From: Ruegeria sp. SCSIO 43209
GTDB taxonomy: Bacteria; Pseudomonadota; Alphaproteobacteria; Rhodobacterales; Rhodobacteraceae
Reading direction: 5' to 3'
Assembly (NCBI RefSeq): GCF_019904295.1
Contig: NZ_CP065359.1
Coordinates: 955,001 to 1,019,000, forward strand
DNA: 64,000 nt
Part shown: positions 62,299-64,000 of the stretch, one piece after another
How the letters are laid out: the number at the start of each line of letters is the position of its first letter
Numbering within the stretch: the first letter of the stretch is position 1
Made by a program: the position numbers and the translations under genes
The notes under the pieces: generated by a model
Seen by the model: only the letters and a program-made list of their open reading frames with translations
Told to the model about the DNA's origin: nothing
Databases searched by the model: none

Positions 62299-63693
62299 AT
62301 GGCTGCACAATCTTATGATCTGATCGTAATCGGGGCTGGCCCCGGTGGCTATGTAGCCGCTATTCGCGCGGCGCAACTGGGCCTGAAGACCGCTGTTGTC
62401 GAGCGCGAACATCTGGGTGGTATCTGCCTGAACTGGGGCTGTATCCCGACAAAGGCACTACTGCGATCATCGGAAGTGTTTCACCTGATGGAGCGTGCCA
62501 AGGATTTTGGCTTGAAAGCAGACAAGGTCGGCTACGATCTGGATGCGGTTGTGAATCGCTCGCGCGGTGTTGCCGCGCAGTTGTCCGGCGGCATAGGTCA
62601 TCTGCTGAAAAAGAACAAAGTCGCTGTTGTCATGGGTGAGGCATCGATCCCCGCCAAGGGCAAGGTCAGCGTCAAAACAGACAAAGGCACGGAAGACCTA
62701 ACCGCGAAGAATATCGTTCTGGCCACCGGTGCCCGGGCGCGCGAACTGCCGGGCCTTGAAGCGGATGGCGATCTGGTCTGGACGTATAAACACGCGCTGC
62801 AACCGCCGCGGATGCCCAAGAAACTGCTGGTCATCGGCTCGGGTGCGATCGGGATCGAATTCGCCAGCTTCTATAACACTTTGGGCGCGGACACGACCGT
62901 GGTCGAGGTGATGGATCGAGTGCTGCCTGTAGAAGATGCCGAGATCAGTGCATTTGCCAAGAAAGCTTTCACCAAGCAGGGCATGACCATCATGGAAAAG
63001 GCGATGGTTAAACAATTGGACCGCGCCAAGGGCAAGGTGACTGCGCATATCGAGGTGAAAGGCAAGGTTGAGAAACACGATTTTGACACGGTGATCTCGG
63101 CCGTGGGCATCGTCGGTAATGTGGAAAACCTCGGGCTTGAAGCCTTGGGTGTGAAGATCGACCGCACGCACGTGGTCACCGATGAATACTGCCGCACTGG
63201 GGTAGACGGGCTTTACGCTATAGGTGATATCGCCGGGGCGCCCTGGCTGGCACACAAAGCCAGCCACGAAGGCGTGATGGTAGCTGAGCTGATCGCGGGC
63301 AAACACGCACATCCGGTGAAGCCTGAAAGCATCGCGGGCTGCACCTATTGCCAGCCTCAGGTCGCTTCGGTTGGATATAGCGAAGCCAAGGCCAAAGAGC
63401 TGGGTTATGACATCAAGGTCGGACGCTTCCCGTTCATCGGCAACGGCAAGGCCATCGCGCTTGGTGAGCCCGAGGGACTGATCAAGACCGTCTTCGATGC
63501 CAAGACCGGGGAATTGCTCGGAGCACACATGATCGGTGCCGAAGTCACAGAGCTTATTCAGGGCTATGTGGTCGGTCGCCAGTTGGAAACCACTGAAGAA
63601 GACCTGATGAACACCGTCTTCCCGCATCCGACGCTGTCTGAAATGATGCATGAAAGCGTGCTGGATGCCTATGGACGCGTGATCCACATGTAA
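62299..63693 (+). CDS. lpdA: dihydrolipoamide dehydrogenase (E3)
   Basis: 464 residues. FAD motif GAGPGG (12-17), redox-active disulfide Cys43/Cys48 in GGICLNWGCIPTKALL, NAD motif IGSGAIGIEFASFY and the C-terminal His-Glu dyad in FPHPTLSEMMHESV. It reoxidises the dihydrolipoyl groups of E2 and makes NADH. It is 15 kb from pdhA-pdhC but carries the same upstream palindrome, so it is probably the E3 dedicated to the pyruvate complex rather than that of the 2-oxoglutarate complex. Confidence 0.97.
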   Translation: MAAQSYDLIVIGAGPGGYVAAIRAAQLGLKTAVVEREHLGGICLNWGCIPTKALLRSSEVFHLMERAKDFGLKADKVGYDLDAVVNRSRGVAAQLSGGIGHLLKKNKVAVVMGEASIPAKGKVSVKTDKGTEDLTAKNIVLATGARARELPGLEADGDLVWTYKHALQPPRMPKKLLVIGSGAIGIEFASFYNTLGADTTVVEVMDRVLPVEDAEISAFAKKAFTKQGMTIMEKAMVKQLDRAKGKVTAHIEVKGKVEKHDFDTVISAVGIVGNVENLGLEALGVKIDRTHVVTDEYCRTGVDGLYAIGDIAGAPWLAHKASHEGVMVAELIAGKHAHPVKPESIAGCTYCQPQVASVGYSEAKAKELGYDIKVGRFPFIGNGKAIALGEPEGLIKTVFDAKTGELLGAHMIGAEVTELIQGYVVGRQLETTEEDLMNTVFPHPTLSEMMHESVLDAYGRVIHM

Positions 63694-63698
63694 GGCCA

Positions 63699-63818
63699 GG
63701 GGGCTCTGCCCCCGCCGCGGCAAGCCGCGACTCCCCCGAGATACTTATAGCCAGATGAAGCAGGGGATCCGTACTTCATCTGGCCGAAAATACCTCGGAG
63801 CGCGAGGCAGAGCCTCGC
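63699..63818. repeat. palindromic intergenic repeat cluster
   Basis: GGGGGC-TCT-GCCCCC hairpin (63699-63713), CGCGGC-AA-GCCGCG hairpin (63716-63729), the 28-base unit also seen in nnrD (63733-63760), its inverted copy (63774-63800) and a GCGAGGC-AGA-GCCTCGC hairpin (63802-63818). It follows the lpdA stop and is of the type often scattered between roseobacter genes. Confidence 0.85.
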
Positions 63819-63827
63819 AAAGGATCC

Positions 63828-64000
63828 TCATTTATTTATTGCTTCCAATATACGGGCCCACGAGCGGATGCCTTTGTGGAAGCTTTTGACGTCGTATTTC
63901 TCGTTCGGCGAGTGGATGGCATCATCGTCATTGGCATACCCAACCAGCATCGAATCCAGCCCCAACACTGTATTGAAATATCCAACCACCGGGATTGATC
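63828..64000 (-). CDS. M20-family peptidase/deacylase, C-terminal end (runs off the right edge)
   Basis: The minus strand gives 57 codons to a TGA at 63828: ...[56 protein letters not shown]. The IHSPNE motif, in which the Glu and His of the C-terminal metal-binding/catalytic region are embedded, identifies an M20/M25/M40 dipeptidase-type metallohydrolase. The substrate cannot be seen from this part. Confidence 0.82.
   Translation of the reverse strand, partial: SIPVVGYFNTVLGLDSMLVGYANDDDAIHSPNEKYDVKSFHKGIRSWARILEAINK

Overview
The window reads as chromosomal DNA of a marine Roseobacter-group alphaproteobacterium (Rhodobacterales), close to Ruegeria/Silicibacter. Four things point there: a complete gene transfer agent (GTA) cluster of the Rhodobacter capsulatus type, a DddP-like DMSP lyase start at the left edge, a pyruvate dehydrogenase operon whose E1-beta carries a lipoyl domain, and high GC with strong third-position bias. 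That bias creates many long antisense shadow frames.

Left part (1-12.1 kb): 5' end of dddP, a divergent DUF3445 haem-demethylase-like gene, an unknown protein, an MltB-type transglycosylase, a flavin oxidase-like protein, the nitrogen pair glnB-glnA, the NAD(P)HX repair gene nnrD (with a dispersed repeat embedded in its reading frame), a porin, trigger factor, and a quorum-sensing luxR-luxI pair.

Middle (12.3-26 kb): a lipoprotein transglycosylase, the ribosomal operon rpsF-rpsR-rplI, a YceI protein facing a cytochrome b561-YceI fusion, and the fatty-acid synthesis block fabD-fabG-acpP-(GNAT, HisA paralogue)-fabF-mltG. A DEAD-box helicase and an EamA transporter follow.

GTA (26.2-42 kb): genes g1 to g15 in canonical order, mostly with overlapping start and stop codons, plus one small gene after g15. 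The cluster is interrupted between g2 (large terminase) and g3 (portal) by about 1.55 kb. This holds two reverse-strand, AT-richer accessory genes and a diverged second copy of the last 100 bases of g2. This is the most unusual structure in the window.

Right part (42-64 kb): a DksA-like protein, cysE, the operon pdhA-pdhB-orf86-pdhC, ftsB, pgk, two overlapping cyclophilin genes, aqpZ, a cupin protein, bactofilin with an M23 peptidase, a DUF455 protein, bcp, a YhdP/AsmA-like giant, queA, an MFS transporter, a DUF924 protein, an unknown membrane protein, lpdA, a palindromic intergenic repeat and the 3' end of an M20 peptidase. pdhA and lpdA, 15 kb apart, share a near-identical palindrome just upstream of their start codons, which suggests that one unknown regulator co-controls the PDH subunits.

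I saw no rRNA or tRNA genes, CRISPR arrays or insertion sequences. Family names come from recognising motifs by eye; no database search was run.
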